Notes under the pieces: generated by a model
Seen by the model: the letters and a program-made list of their open reading frames with translations, nothing else
The model's database searches: none
Told to the model about the DNA's origin: nothing
Translations under genes and position numbers: made by a program
DNA from: Blattamonas nauphoetae
Lineage: Eukaryota; Preaxostyla; Oxymonadida
Direction of reading: 5' to 3'
Length of the DNA stretch: 64,000 nucleotides
Assembly (NCBI GenBank): GCA_033064195.1
Contig: JARBJD010000004.1
Location: 682,001 to 746,000, forward strand
Shown here: piece after piece, positions 20,113 to 32,506 of the stretch
Layout: each line of letters opens with the position of its first letter
How positions within the stretch are numbered: position 1 is the stretch's first letter

Positions 20113-23100
20113 ATGAGAACATTCACATTTCTGACTCTCATCCTCACAATCGCCACAAATCTGCTCTCTGCCAACGAAATTAACTCCTCCAAACCAAGTT
20201 ATTCGAATCAACACAGTTTGGATAAACGAAATGAAGTTAGGATTGATTTTACCGTCGAAGAACTCAAGATTCCGAACCAAAGCAACCAGAATGTAGGCTA
20301 CCTGCATTTACATGAGCACTCCTATTCCTGTACATCAATTTGCGTCGTAAACCCGCTTTATATTGTGGGAACAAGGAACAGCCAACTTGTTTCGCGATCA
20401 GACAGAATTGGACAAGAAATGTTCCAAGTCACGAACACAACCCTGCAGATTGAATGCACAGCAATTGTACCAACGAAAGAGGCGATATTTGCGAAGAATT
20501 CGGATGTCATTTTGGACAGCGTGACAGTTTGGAAGGATTCTCCAGAATCGCTCGTGATCTCCCTCAACTCGCACATTATTCTCTCCTCCATCACATTCAA
20601 GCACCGGACATCGCATTCAACGATTGTTAGTCTTGTTCTAAACGAAGCGAACAGTGGCTCCGTGACTCTGTCCTCGACGTCAATGGCCGACTTGATTTTT
20701 GGATCGTCTGAACCTATCGTTGCCTCTTCGTCCACTTTCTTGACTCAAATTGGATGGAGCTCGTTCACCAACATTTCCATGTCAGCAACCAACCAAATTC
20801 AGCTGCCTCCCGAATCAAGCCAAACGACTCGCATGATTGGATGTGAAACGGATAGTGTGTGTTGTGTTCACGACGGAACGATCACCCGATCGATCAACAC
20901 GGCTGGATCATTTGTGTTCTCGAACAACACCTTCACCCGCACCGACCGCTCGAACGCGCCGACAACCTACACAGGAGAACAGAAGGCCAGAATCGTTCCA
21001 CCCAAAGTAGACGAAGTTGTTTTCACCAAATGCACCTTCAAGAACTGTATCACAACGACAGGAAGTGGAGGCGCTATCTTTTCAACACAGACTGGACAAA
21101 TCATCACAATCACATCATCCACGTTCACTTCATGCCGCACTGAGTTGAGTAATGGTCAAGGAGGAGCTCTCGACTTTATCTCAACGAAAAGTTCAGTTTC
21201 CGACTCATCGTTCTATGATGGATACGCATACCAGGGAGCTGTGTGTGTTTGCCGCCCTGGTCCTTATCCATTCTCTTTCTGTTCCAACAATTGTTCAGGT
21301 GGTGTTTCAGATTATGAACCTGTCATCGCAACTGATTATATTGAAACCACTCAGCTCTACGTCAACAATCGTTTTGAAGACAATTTTGTGAATATCCGAA
21401 GTATTTTTGAATTTGTGAACTTGGAAAGTGAATTTAGCAGCAATCTCTTCAAGGACAACACTTGTAAGAATCCTGGGAACAATCGGGGAACTTTAGAAAT
21501 CTTCTCCGTAACACCAACATCTCTCAAGATGGATTCCAACATCTTTGAGGGTGGAAACTTTGTCTGTCAAACATGCGATGGACCGATCAAAAGTGACATT
21601 CGTCTCATTTTTTGGAAAACGACAAGCCACCGATATTTCCCCATCATCAATGAAGACCAAATCTTCTATCCTTCGTCTGCCAAATCTGAGACTCCTATCA
21701 CTTCATTGGAGACATCCAACATGATCGCTCTTGGGGTGTTGAATGAAGACGGGTCGTTTTCGGAAACATACATGGCAGATGCGAACAGTGCATCACCATT
21801 CGTTCAATTCAGTCGTGCAACCACAATTTACATTTCACAACGGATTTTCGACCTCACTGCAAAACCAGTCAGCTTTGGAGGATTCTCAGGTCACTCAAAA
21901 GTGATTATTGATTCGATCAAGATCACTCCGAATTCGACTTCTCTAACATCAGACTTCATTTCTCTCTCCACAGCATCACTTATCGTCAGAAACTTCGCAC
22001 TGTCATCGCTTCCTGTTGAGTCATTCAGCTTCATCCGAATGGCTGGCGAGTCGTCGCTCGATGTATCTTCATCGAACTTCTCGGATTTTGCTCAGACGAG
22101 TGGATCTGGTGGGTCGATCGTTGTGATGGACGGGTCAGGCACTCAACACACAACACTCTCGTCGTGCCGCTTCAACTCTCTGAGCTCGACTGGAAATGGG
22201 GGAGTTGTTCTTGCGACGCTGACAACCGAGTCAACACTGACAGTGGAAGACTGTATTTTCACTTCTTGCTCATCGGGTGGGAATGGAGGAGCGATGTCAG
22301 TTTCGTGTGCCGTAGGTGTTCCTTCGTCCTCCTTCGTAGTCAAGTCGACATTCGCCTCGTGCACATGTGGATCTGGGCAGAAAGGGCAGTGGGTGTTTGT
22401 GGAAGGATCTTCCTTCCTCACCCTCCTCGAAAGGGAGAACTGGTTGTCGATAGTGTCCTCGCTCACCACACCAACCGACGACAACTTGTTGTGGGGGACA
22501 GACGAGTCGGAACTGAAAGAGTCGAAATATCGCTCGATGTCTCTTCTGTACTATCTCCTTCCCTTCAGAGATGTGACCATCCATTCGAGTTCGGACGGAC
22601 GAGATGAGGATGGATGTGGACGATCGGAATGGGAATGCAAGTCACTCGAGGTGGGAGCATCTCATCTGTCAGGAGCAGGTTCGCACAAACTGATATTGGC
22701 AGTGTCAACAACACTCACAACACCTCTCTCGTTTTCGGCAACTCCGATCGAAATCTGCCCAAATGAAACGACAGCATCGATCACAACTGGAGCAACTGGC
22801 AAACTCACTGTCTCAGCATTGACTCTCACACTCACATCCATCTCGTTCGACGGGCAATCCGTTGAGCGCTCGTCTTCTCTTCTGGAGATCGCTGGAAGTG
22901 GATGGATTGTTGTGAGTGGGTGCTCGTTCTCCTCTTTTGTGAAAGATGGGGATGGATCGATCTTCTCCTCCTCTCTGAATTCCGGGAACTCTCTCACCTT
23001 CGACAACACGACCTTCTCATCTTGTTCGTCGAGTGGGAGAGGAGGTGCGATGGCAGTGTCGTTGAATGGTGGATCATTCTCGATGGTCGCACCAATCAGT

Positions 23101-26100
23101 CTCGTTTCATGTTCGAGTACTGAGAACGCAGGACACTGGATCTCAATCAGTTCAGGTGATCTTGTGTCATTCCTCTCCTCATCCCTCGCCTCCCTCAAAC
23201 CAGCTGCACAGACATCGCCGTATTCAAGCTTGGAAAAGATGAAATGGTTTGGAGTTGACACTCTGACATCATCTGAAGGATCGCTCCTGTTCTACTGGTA
23301 TCCTCACACATCGACCGAACAATCCACTCACATTCACGCTGATGGAGAAGACCACGCTCTTTGTGGACGAGAATCACTTCCTTGTTCATCATTCAACCGG
23401 ACGCTTTCTCATCCAAACGCAGACAACAAGTTCGTCGTTGACTCTGCAATGACACTGAAGGAAGGATTGACTATAGCTGCTGACACGATTCTGATGTCTT
23501 CCACATCTCAACAGACGATCACAACGACATCAGCTGCTTCCATCACCATTGACCAAGAATCACTCACTCTCCTCGATCTCTCATTGACTGGCTCGTCTCG
23601 AACATCTTCCTTCCTATCGCTCTCATCTTTGGGATCGCTCTTCCTCGACAAATGTTCGTTCTCGTCATTCTCAAACACTCAGAGTGATGGATCGGTTCTC
23701 TCAGCAGTGCTTGGATCAGCGACGAAGCTTGAGATTTCCGAATGTTCTTTTGAGAAATGCAAGTCAGCTGGAAATGGAGGAGTGATTGCTGTTGACGTCT
23801 GCGATCTGACCAATCCGTCCAATTTGGTTCTATCATCACCGTCATTCGGGGAAGCTGGCTCGACCGAAGCAAATCTGTGTGGAACCAGGAAACTGGGACA
23901 GAACATTTATGTTGTTTCTCTTCCAACCCAAAGATCAACACTGAAAGAAATTTTTGGATCAGTTCTGCCACTGAAACCAGCAAACGACGCAGGATTCTTC
24001 AGCTCATCGGAAATGAACAGAATGGAGTTTGGAGAGAAGGTGGGTGATGTTGTGTCTGGGATTAGGTCGCTGCTGTTTGTGGTGTTCAGCTACGATGGAG
24101 GGGACCTGACAGTTGATGAATCGTCGGCGATCACTCACTCGCTTTGTGGGCACTCGTTCCTCCCCTGCTCGTCACTGTCAGTTGGATACTCTTTTGTGAA
24201 GAAACATGGTGAGACAGATGGAAGACTTCTTGTGCGAGGAGGCGTGTCTCTTGACGCGACCATCACCACAACCGCCAAAACTGTCACGATGACCTCACCA
24301 AGCGAAGTTGAGACAGTGTCCGTGGGATCAGGGAAGTATTTCTGGATTTGTGATGGATCTCTGACAGTGTCATCGTTGGAGTTTGTGAATGCATCAGAAT
24401 TGTTCGATCAATCGTTGTTCGTTCTGAGTGGACTTGGTTCGCTGTCGCTATCTGGATGTTCGTTCACTGGATTCTCGTCAAGCGTGAAAGGATCAGTGAT
24501 TTGTGGGGATGTTGAAGGTGGACTGGAAGTGACCGAATGTTCGTTCGTCTCGTGTTCGAGTACTGAGAACGAAGTTGACTGGATCTCAATCAGTTCATCT
24601 GATCTTGTGGGATTCCTCTCCTCATCTCTCGCCTCTCTCAAGCCAGCCACGCAGACATCGCCGTATTCGATTGACGAAAAGAAGAAATGGTTTGGAGTTG
24701 ACACTCTGACATCATCTGAAGGATCGCTTCTGTTCTACTGGTACCCTCCTTCCAAAACCCGTCACTTTCCAAAACCCGTCACACTTTTGACGGGTCATCT
24801 TTTTGTTGTTTCCACCTCTCATTTTCATCTCAAAATTGTTTTTATTCAACTTTTTTTTGAAATGAAATCAATTGAAAACAAATTGAGAAAAAAGTCGGGA
24901 TAGTAATACCTCCTTGTTCTGGTCAAGGTGATCAACCCTGAATTTTGTTGTGGGTGATCCTTCTCGACCAGTTATCGTAAAGACCTCTCGTTTTCACTAA
25001 ATCGAATGTTTTGGTGGAATTGAAGCTTTTCTGCCATTTTCATTCTTTTCTGAACAACTCTTAATTCTCAACTTTTTCCAAAACCTCGTGTTTTCGACAG
25101 TTTACACACAAATTTGGCATCTATCTTAACTTTTTTGAAGAAATTATCATTTGACCAAGAGGATGATGCTCTCCGAATGATTTTTACAAAAATTTGTGAC
25201 AAGTGAAGAAGTTGTAGTGACTGAAAGGTTGCATTTTTGATCGTTGGGCGCAAAATGATGAAAAGACGGAAATGTCTGTTGCTTAAAAAAGATTGAAAAT
25301 GGCAGAAAAGCTTCAATTCCACCAAAACATTCGATTTAGTGAAAACGAGAGGTCTTTACGATAACTGGTCGAGAAGGATCACCCACAACAAAATTCAGGG
25401 TTGATCACCTTGACCAGAACAAGGAGGTATTACTATCCCGACTTTTTTCTCAATTTGTTTTCAATTGATTTCATTTCAAAAAAAAGTTGAATAAAAACAA
25501 TTTTGAGATGAAAATGAGAGGTGGAAACAACAAAAAGATGACCCGTCAAAAGTGTGACGGGTTTTGGAAAGTGACGGGTTTTGGAAGGAGGGTATCCTCA
25601 CAAATCGTCATCTGGAGCTGTGCATGTTCACAAGGATGGAGAGGACCATGTGTTGTGTGGGGTGACTGAGCTTCCCTGCTCTCAGCTGTCGTCGTCCTTC
25701 TCCAAAAGTCACTCGACTGCGACTGTGATCGACTCTGATCTCGAATTCAACGAGGCGATCTCCACAATCACTTCGCCTCATTCACTCTCATCGACAATCT
25801 CAAATGTGATCACAGTGGACAGAGATGCATCCTTCGTCGTGTCGTCATCATCGCTCTCCGTTCTAACTTGTTCATTCGTGTCGAAAGCAACACAACGAAC
25901 AGTGTCGTTGCTCACGCTCTCGGGAGATGGATCAGTGAGACTGACGTCGTGCAAGTTCTCGTTGTTCAGCTCGACCCAGGGAGGATCAGTTGTGTCAGGG
26001 TCGATCAAGGCAGGCAGCTCACTGATTGTTGATGGATGCACATTCACTTCTTGTGTGTCGAAAGGGAAGGGAGGGGTGATTTCAGTGTCGCTGGATGGAA

Positions 26101-29100
26101 CAGGAAGAATTGAGACGAAGAACACGAACACGTTCGAGACGTGTTCAAGTGAGACAAGAGAAGGGAACTGGATCTCAATCACTTCGGAAGACCTGGTGTC
26201 ATTCCTGTCGACGGATGCTCTCACATCGATTCGACCAAACTCGACGAACAATGCTCTGTTTGGAAATGACGAGAAGAAGAAATGGTTTGGTGCTGACACG
26301 TTGACGTCGTCTGAAGGATCGCTTCTGTTCTACTGGTATCCTCACACATCCACCGAACAATCAACACACATTCACGCAGATGGAGAAGACCACGCTCTTT
26401 GTGGACGAGAATCAATTCCTTGTTCATCATTCAACCGGACACTTTCTCATCGAAACGCAAACAACAAGTTCGTCGTTGACTCTGCAATGACACTGAACGA
26501 AGGATTGATCATTGCTGCTGACACGATTCTGAGATCCACCACATCTCAACAGACGATCATAACGACATCAACTGCTTCAATCGCCATTGACCAAGAATCA
26601 CTCACTCTCCTCGATCTCTCATTGACTGGCTCGTCTCGAACATCTTCCTTCCTATCGCTCTCCTCTACCAGCAGCATCGCCATCGTTGACGGCTGCTCGT
26701 TCTCTTCTTTCACTCTCCCAACCGCTCTCATCGACTTCACAGCTGGCTCTCTCTCGCTCACTTCGACCAAGTTCCATCAGATCGCACGTTCAGATGGAAA
26801 TGGGAGTGTGTTGGAGGTCGAGATGGTCGAAGGGATGAAGTTGGAAGTGGATGATGTTGAACTGAGTGATGTGACAGCTCAGAATGGAGTTGCGAATGGA
26901 TTCTTCATCTCATTCGCCTCGATCATCGATCAGGCGAAGATTCCCGCCTTCTCTCTCCGCAATCTGAAGTATTCCAGCTCATCGTCGTCGAACTCAAATG
27001 GAGCATTTGTTTGGATAGAAGGAAACCATCTGGACGAATGGATTGCGTATGGTGATACTCGCTTCACTGGATCGTTCGAAACTGGAGTGTCGTTTGAGTG
27101 GCTGTGGAGTGTTGACCACGCGACTTCGCTGAATGCCTCTCTTCTGTTCTATCTGATTGCTGGGAGTGGAGGGATTGGAGTTGGGAGTGATGGACTTGAC
27201 TTGGCGAAATGTGGGCACAACTCAGTTTGGTGTCGAACAATCGAGCATTCTCTGACTCGAGCATTGACAGTGCTGACAACCACACTGCATGTGATGAGGG
27301 AAGTGTCAGTTGAGACTTCAGTTGAGATGGGAGGAGTGACAGTGAAGGGATTGCCTGTGATGTCGTCGATTGTGCTGTCGTCGTCGGGATGTCTGCGTGA
27401 AGAGACAGGGGACACCGTTCAGTTTGAAAGTGTGACAGTTGTGTTGAAGGAGGGTGGAAGGAGCTCAGCGGCACTGGTTGTGTTGTTTGGGCACATGAAC
27501 CTTTCGATGGTGAAGATGTCAGTGTTGGCTGACCAGACCACACCGCTCTTCAAAAGTGTGGATTCGATTCTGACACTTCAGACGATCACACTCTCGTCGT
27601 CACACAACGTCGGAACACTGATGGATTGTGAGAAAGGAACAGTCTCTGTGAACTCGCTGATCATTGCCAACGTCTCCTTCTCGTCCACTCCGATCCGCCT
27701 CTCTCACTTGGACTCTGCGAATCTAATCCAAATTCAAGTCTCCAACACTTCTGACGAGGTCTTCATGGACAGCTCGAACATCACCACATTGAACCTCCAA
27801 TCGTGTTCTTTCATCGGAACCAACCAAGTTTCCCACAATGAAGAACAGGAGACTCTGTGTGAATGGACAACTGGCCTGATCCGGATCTCTGATTCTTCAG
27901 TTTCCATCAAATCATCTGACTTCTCTCATATCTCACAAGGCGCTCTCTTCCTGTCCAACACAACCACCTCTATCTACTTGACCAGTTTCTCCAACAACAT
28001 CGTTGGGAGTTCTGAGTTTCCATCGGCTCGGAAGAACATTCGGTGTGAAGGAGGGGAGGTTGTGGTGGACTCGCTGAATGGTGGAGATGGATCGAAGGAT
28101 CTGCCGTCAGCGTGGATCTCGCTTGATTCGGAATGTGTCTTCTCTTCGCCTGTGATCGAGCCATCCGCTGTCTTCTTCGTCCCAACTCTGACATCGACAG
28201 AGTCTCCTGCCTCTTTCGACAAAGCGAGCCAACAATGCACTCTGACACTGACTGGCTCGCTCCTGATGGACTGCAATCTTGGTCTGGAAGTGTTCTCGGT
28301 GGATGAGAAGAAGGTTGAAACCGGATCGATTCCGATTCCTCTCTCAGCATCCAACACGATGAACTGGACCGAATCGTCGTTCTCCACCCAACTCTCCTCT
28401 ACTGCGCTATCGTCTCTGGACTCGAAAATGGAATGGCGGTGTCGGATTGTTTTTGGAGATGGATTCGCAACAGACTCGACACTTGTGAAGCGAAGTGCGA
28501 GCGACGAACGAAAAGCGCAATTCGGAGCAATTCGGAAATGGCTGATTCCTGTGATGATTGCGAGCAGTATTCTACTTCTGCTCTTCTTCATCATTCTGAT
28601 CATCGTTCTTGTTCGACGTCGGAACAAACAGAAGAACGAGAATGAACAAGTGAACACGAGGACAGAAATGGACGAACAACTTCCGATTGAGAAGTTCGAT
28701 GATGGGGAGTCGTTCGCTCCGACACTTGTGAACACGACAGCGAATCTTCAGAAAGTGAATCCGAACGAGTTCGACGAAGATGGTAGGCTGGCACCAGACA
28801 CACTACCGCATGGGATGAATCGAGACAAGCGAGTTGAGAACGAAGGAAAGTTCGAGGCAGTGAACTGTTCGGATGTGAGTGAGAAAGTGGTTGTGAACTG
28901 GAAAGACACGCTGTATCGTCGACTTCACTCCGGCGAGAACAGAATGATTGGAGCAGAGCGAGCGACCATTGCTCAACAGCTGGCACGAGGCCTTCTGAAC
29001 TTGGCGCAGAAAGATGCTTCGAGTCTTGGTCTTCGAAATGTGTCGCCTCATTGGATTGTGTTTGACTGGACGAATCAGATGTATCTTCAGATTGGAGAAG

Positions 29101-29513
29101 CGAAGAAAGTGGAGAGTGTGACAGGATCGGTGACTGGAAACACGAAAGAGGACTCGGCAGGAGTGGAAGGTCAGCGATGGATTGCACCTGAACTGATGGA
29201 CTCAGAATCTCACAAGAAATGCGACCACGGGGCAGTTTTTAGTCTTGGCCTGATCTTGTGGGAATTAGAGACTGGTGCTGTGCCCTTCGGGGAGCTGGAT
29301 GCAGCGAATGCTCATCGTCAGTTGGGATGTGGGGGTCAGCTGTCGATGACGAAGATCTCTTCTCCGAAGCTGGTTTCGCTGATTGAGAAGTGTCTGGATT
29401 TGGATCCGACTTGCCGACCGACGCTGGCTGAAGTGTCGAAAGAACTGTGTGAGGATGGTCTTTTCGCGTCAGGAACAATCCTGCAGGACGACCCGCTTGG
29501 CTGCGACTGCTGA
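20113..29513 (+). CDS. Giant surface receptor: signal peptide, beta-helix repeats, one TM, pseudokinase; split by miniature copy 3
   Basis: ATG 20113 is preferred over 19942 because it begins a signal peptide (MRTFTFLTLILTIATNLLSA). About 2450 extracellular residues follow, made of pectin-lyase-like turns with recurring CxFxxCxSxxGxGG words and the motif D-G-E-D-H-x-L-C-G-x4-P-C. A membrane helix (IASSILLLLFFIILIIVLV) is followed by a kinase-like C-lobe: APE-like RWIAPELMD, FSLGLILWELETGAVPF, and the Arg of TCRPTLAEV. Catalytic-loop HRD and DFG are not recognisable (VSPHWIVFDW, then GEAKKV), so it is a pseudokinase without a clear N-lobe. Miniature element copy 3 (24744-25592) interrupts the frame. 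Removing 851 bp (element plus one TA) joins LLFYW to YPH in phase, giving about 2849 residues. As it stands, translation ends within the element at 24903. Confidence 0.75.
23239..23626 (+). repeat. Internal duplication in the receptor gene, unit A
   Basis: The stretch from KWFGVDTLTSSEGSLLFYW through the D-G-E-D-H-A-L-C-G motif to SSRTSSFLSLSS is repeated almost exactly at about 26278-26664. A third, partial copy ends at 24743, where miniature element copy 3 is inserted. Confidence 0.8.
24744..25592 (-). mobile_element. 849 bp miniature TIR element, copy 3, inside the receptor gene
   Basis: TA flanks both ends (24742-24743, 25593-25594). The 299 bp arms are as in copies 1 and 2, but the 251 bp centre is reversed, meaning insertion in the opposite orientation. 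The unfilled site is known from the paralogous repeats at about 23298 and 26338 (CTACTGGTATCCTCAC), which proves that only TA was duplicated. Confidence 0.93.
26278..26664 (+). repeat. Internal duplication in the receptor gene, unit B
   Basis: Near-identical partner of 23239-23626, including the YWYPHTSTEQSTHIHADGED segment. The high nucleotide identity points to recent duplication or gene conversion. Confidence 0.8.
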
Positions 29514-30314
29514 TGACACAATCCTCTGACAGTTACGATCGACTCACAATTCATACACCTTACTGCACGACACCACTTCACTCTGCAGGCCACTCACTCA
29601 CACAAACAATTTGGGACCATATCTTCCACTCGAGGTGAGAATCACACTTCATCTGATTCCTCCCTCGCCTTATTCACGTCACGCACTACTTAAATTCCGG
29701 AAATTTCGGCTTCACGTCACATTCACGTCGAACCATTCTCAGTCATTCATCACCTTCAATCGTCCGACAATTATTCGCAAAATCAAATTCGTTGTCTTTC
29801 CTCATCATGCTGCACGTCGGTCTCTTTTTTCGCACTGACATTCTTCAATCATCCTCAAAAGGACGATGTCTTCCTTCTTCTGAACTTTTAATTCTCTCTC
29901 CTTTCTATGTTCCTTGATTGCACATCGCACATCGTCGACTTTCTCTCACAACACCCTTCGCTGTTCTTTGAAACAGAACCCTTCCGTGTCTCTTTCTGCT
30001 CTCTTCGATGAAGAGAGGGTTTCTCCACTTTTGCACATCGCCATCACTTCATCTGGTCATCAGTTCGACTCCGAATCACTGATGCTCAGAATCATCATTC
30101 TTTTGCTTTCATCCTCTTTTCGTTCAATGTTCAGAGATTGTGTCGAAGCACAATCACAACGATTCGTGCGAAGAACATCTCCTCACAGAAGGAGCTGACG
30201 TTGCTTTTCGAAAACAATTTGAGTGAAATTAGAAGTGTGAGCACGAAAGGAAAGCCCTCTTGAGTCAAACAAAGAATGAAGGCCACAAAACAAAGAGTAA
30301 GTATGGCATGGCTA
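29514..30314. other. Region between the receptor and the Pro/Gln-rich gene
   Basis: C/T-rich on the plus strand with short frames only. No supported gene or RNA is seen; it lies downstream of both convergent genes. Confidence 0.4.
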
Positions 30315-32058
30315 CTACTGCAATGGAAGAGAGGGATATTGCTGATATGCCTCCGAACTCACCGGTTGATACGATGATTGAGGTGGCTGTTGTTGATATC
30401 CTGATTCAATCAAGAGAGCGGACGTCAAAACAGGCAAAGATAAGAAGCGTATAATTTCGAGATAAAAATGACCATACCTTGTCCAGGAAGAGATGGTGGA
30501 ATATCTTCATCCTTTTGTGGAACTCCAGCGGACGGATGTGAATGGGGAACAGTGAACGGAGCCGCCGGTGGTGGAGCAAAGGTTGGGTCAGCAGGGTTAT
30601 ATTGTGACTGAGCCATTTGACTTTGTTGTGGCTGGTATTGTTGGTGTGAAGGTTGATACCCTGGTTGTGGATATCCTTGCGGTTGGGGATATGCTTGTGG
30701 GTGTTGTGGAGGATAAGGCTGTGGTCCCATTGTGATTGGCTGTGGGGAATATTGTGGTTGGCCAGGAACATAACCTACTTTTTGGTCGGTTGGTTGGTAT
30801 TGAGGGGAATATTGGGGTGGTGGGAGGACTGAGACAGACAGTGTGAGGAAAACGATGATATGAACAAAAAGGAGAGAGAACATCAGAAAATGAAAGAAAA
30901 AATGAATAATTGATTTGAGAGGTGATCTCTTCGACAGACTTTGAACAGGTTGGGCTGGGGCTGGTTGAGGTGTCTCTTCTGGGAAGAAAGTTCCTTGGAA
31001 TCCGAGGCGAGTCGGTGTGGCTGACGAAAGTGGACCAATCATCGCGCGAACAAAGAAAGTATGTGTCCTCTCTGTTCGTTCATCAACTTCTGCCATGATT
31101 CGAAATTCTTGAGAAGAGAAAGAAAATGAAACAATTAGAGCGCGAAAAATAAATAAGGGTAGAAGATATGTTAATAGAATAATTGTAGAAGTGGTGTATT
31201 GTCCTCCTGTAAGCGTACCATCTGTGGGTTTTGATTGTTTTGCTAGTTTTATCATTTCTGGGATTGCAGACGGGAAGAATACAGCAAGCGGCTCCTGGCG
31301 ACATTCTGTGAACCCTCCGGCCAATTTCAGCTCGGCTGATCCATTTCGAGAAGCAGAAAGTGACAGTTGGATAACATCACGAAAATGACCTCTGAGCTCA
31401 ATTTGTTTACCCTGGAAAGAAAAAGATGAAATAATCAAAAAATGATGAATCAAGTAAGACAACAGAATAGGGACAGTGAAGCTCAAGAGAGAGGTGCTTG
31501 ATGTTTCAAACCTTCCAGAAAGTGGCGTGGTACAAGGCCTGTGCTTCGTGTCCTTTCCTTCCAAAAATTGAGAGATAATATTCCCAAGTCAAGCCAGGTG
31601 TTGCAGGAATTGTTTCGTCATTCAAATAGCGAAGTTCGTGAGCTGTGGAAATGCCTGAAAAAAAGATGATAGAAGCAAAGCTGTCGAAAAAGAAAAATCA
31701 TACCATAGTCTTCAAGCTCACCTCTGAACTTGACAACTTGATTTTCTTGGAAGAGGATGTCATAATGTTTTTGGGCTTCTTTTGTCAAGTGGAGTTTGAC
31801 GTCATAATTGTTTATTTCTGTGTCAGTGGGAGTGCACTGGATGTAAGTGCATTTCTTTTCAGTTCGAACAACAATTCCATTCCATTCCACAACTTTTCCT
31901 TTGAAACAGCGTTTGAAATAGTCTTTTAGTTCCGCTTTGTTGTTGAGTGCACATTGGTGAATATATTCATCATAATTGTACTTAAACGGGGCAATCGGAG
32001 TGAAGTGATATTTTGGTTGTGTTTGATCATCAAATAACTTTCGAATTGCGTGGAGCAT
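30315..32058 (-). CDS. Unrecognised protein with Pro/Gln/Tyr-rich C-terminus, several introns
   Basis: ATG 32058 (MLHAIRKLFDDQTQPKYHF). Exons join through GT-AG introns at 31655-31703, about 31411-31510, about 31108-31220, about 30829-30940 and a last one before 30400, with stop TAG 30315-30317. The first about 210 residues look folded and mixed alpha/beta (VVEWNGIVVRTEKKCTYIQC, KGKQIELRGHFRDVIQLSL). The rest is low complexity: QYSPQYQPTDQKVGY-type words repeated, similar to ALG-2-binding or ESCRT-interacting tails. No family is recognised. Such Pro/Tyr/Gln tails often mediate coat or trafficking contacts; that is inference. The approximate introns were placed by reading-frame continuity. Confidence 0.6.
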
Positions 32059-32506
32059 TTTGTGATCTTACCCAGCCTTTTGTAAAAGCAGGAGTCTTTC
32101 AGGAAGAAACTGGCAGTATCGTCAAAAGTGGGACGAAAATGACGTATTCAGATCTCTAAAAGTGATTTCGAGAACGAATATTTCTCCGCTGAATCTCTTC
32201 CCGAAGATTTCGAGGCTTTGGTCATTTTGTCCGGTTTGGTTCTTTGTATGATGTATCATCATAGAGTTTAGAGAAAAACATGAAAGAATGAGACTATATG
32301 TCTAGACGTTGTGAGAGAAGGCAGAAAATTGACTGTGAAACATAGATGAATGGAATGTTCGAGGTGGAGGGCCGATCGGAGATGACAAAAAGCTATGCAG
32401 GGATTAAAACAGAGAAATATGAGGTGAATATTCAGACTTCCAATTTATAAATCCATATCGGCGTATTATCGGAGAAATTATCCCCCGATTCTGTCACCCT
32501 CAAACC
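32059..32506. other. Divergent intergenic region
   Basis: About 450 bp between the minus-strand Pro/Gln-rich gene and the plus-strand ENT transporter. It should contain both promoters; no specific motif was identified. Confidence 0.4.

Noticed and set aside
24741-25590. Miniature copy 3 acting as a spliced intron (introner) using GT at 24741 and AG near its right end
   Set aside because: Every GT-AG pair at the ends leaves the wrong frame (847 or 850 bp against the required 851), so splicing at these sites would not rescue the receptor.
29611-30198. Short plus-strand frames downstream of the receptor
   Set aside because: C/T-rich composition yields Ser/Leu/His-rich frames without motif; no start or splice support.
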